Positions 38,286 to 38,311 of a DNA stretch of 38,311 nt are shown piece after piece. The notes below the pieces were generated by a model. It searched no databases and was not told the origin of the DNA. It was given only the letters and a program-made list of their open reading frames with translations. A program made the translations under genes and the position numbers. The first letter of the stretch is position 1. Each line of letters opens with the position of its first letter. The DNA comes from SUG1106 sp051883095 (GTDB lineage: Bacteria; Bacillota; Clostridia; Peptostreptococcales; Anaerovoracaceae), in assembly GCA_051883095.1 (NCBI GenBank), contig JBJETB010000075.1, forward strand, positions 1-38,311. The letters run 5' to 3'.

Positions 38286-38311
38286 AAAAAAAGTGCCGCC
38301 CTTGCAGGCGG
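38286..38311 (-). terminator. Terminator of a convergent gene beyond the right edge
   Basis: On the minus strand CCGCC/GGCGG (38311-38307 and 38300-38296) with a 6-nt loop is followed by CACTTTTTTT (T tract 38292-38286). It should end a transcript entering from the right. A short ACCAC/GTGGT hairpin lies just beyond it (about 38270-38283). Confidence 0.55.

Overview
The window looks like a chromosomal segment of a strictly anaerobic, amino-acid-fermenting Clostridia bacterium (Bacillota). The evidence is a glycine/betaine reductase component B pair with an in-frame UGA selenocysteine codon, a glycine riboswitch, a superoxide reductase, Firmicutes-type ribosome binding sites (AGGAGG) and promoters, and ScpA/ScpB. 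A relative of Anaerovoracaceae/Peptostreptococcales is plausible but is inference. No rRNA, tRNA, IS element or CRISPR array was seen.

Layout. 1-377 is the 3' end of a secreted protein with an FN3 domain. 464-2188 is a two-gene AAA ATPase + DUF4276 (TOPRIM-like) cassette, possibly a defence system. 2705-9048 is a complete phosphate-acquisition and sensing operon, pstS-pstC-pstA-pstB-phoU-phoP-phoR, behind a candidate Pho box. 12878-9486 (minus) is a stress/envelope operon, xpaC-telA-LemA-like-TPM. 13027-13395 is desulfoferrodoxin. 15731-13640 (minus) is a FeoB-like membrane core without its GTPase, plus a PhzF-family protein. 15896-21631 holds hom, a degenerate J-domain protein, mtnA, an EamA transporter, scpA, scpB and a small membrane protein. 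24509-22162 (minus) is an ABC-2 exporter plus a MerR regulator under a long-spacer MerR-type promoter. 27984-24642 (minus) is a glycine riboswitch, a terminator and grdX-grdE-grdB (selenoprotein). 28215-38195 is a sigma-54 activator and, behind a clear -24/-12 promoter, an Opp/Dpp peptide transporter, an M20 dipeptidase and a cysteine desulfidase-like enzyme.

How they may work together. The right-hand third reads as one peptide-catabolism module. The sigma-54 activator would sense a ligand through its PAS-like domain and switch on peptide uptake (five Opp genes). PepD-like cleavage follows, then desulfidation of released cysteine to pyruvate, sulfide and ammonia. The divergent grd operon, controlled by a glycine riboswitch, would reduce glycine as a Stickland electron acceptor. 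Cys-Gly-type peptides would feed both arms; this is inference.

The most unusual signal is a family of intergenic inverted-repeat elements with a fixed length of 41 bp (one is 40). The ends are ATGTTG and CAACAT, the next bases vary in a compensatory way (GCA/TGC or TA/TA), and the roughly 23-bp interiors are unrelated. Three copies lie around the pst-pho block (2290, 2477, 9410) and four are clustered at 21814-22071. A second strong signal is three conserved 14-bp palindromes (GCCAATATMTTGGC) lying 125-220 bp upstream of the sigma-54 promoter, the expected place for activator binding.
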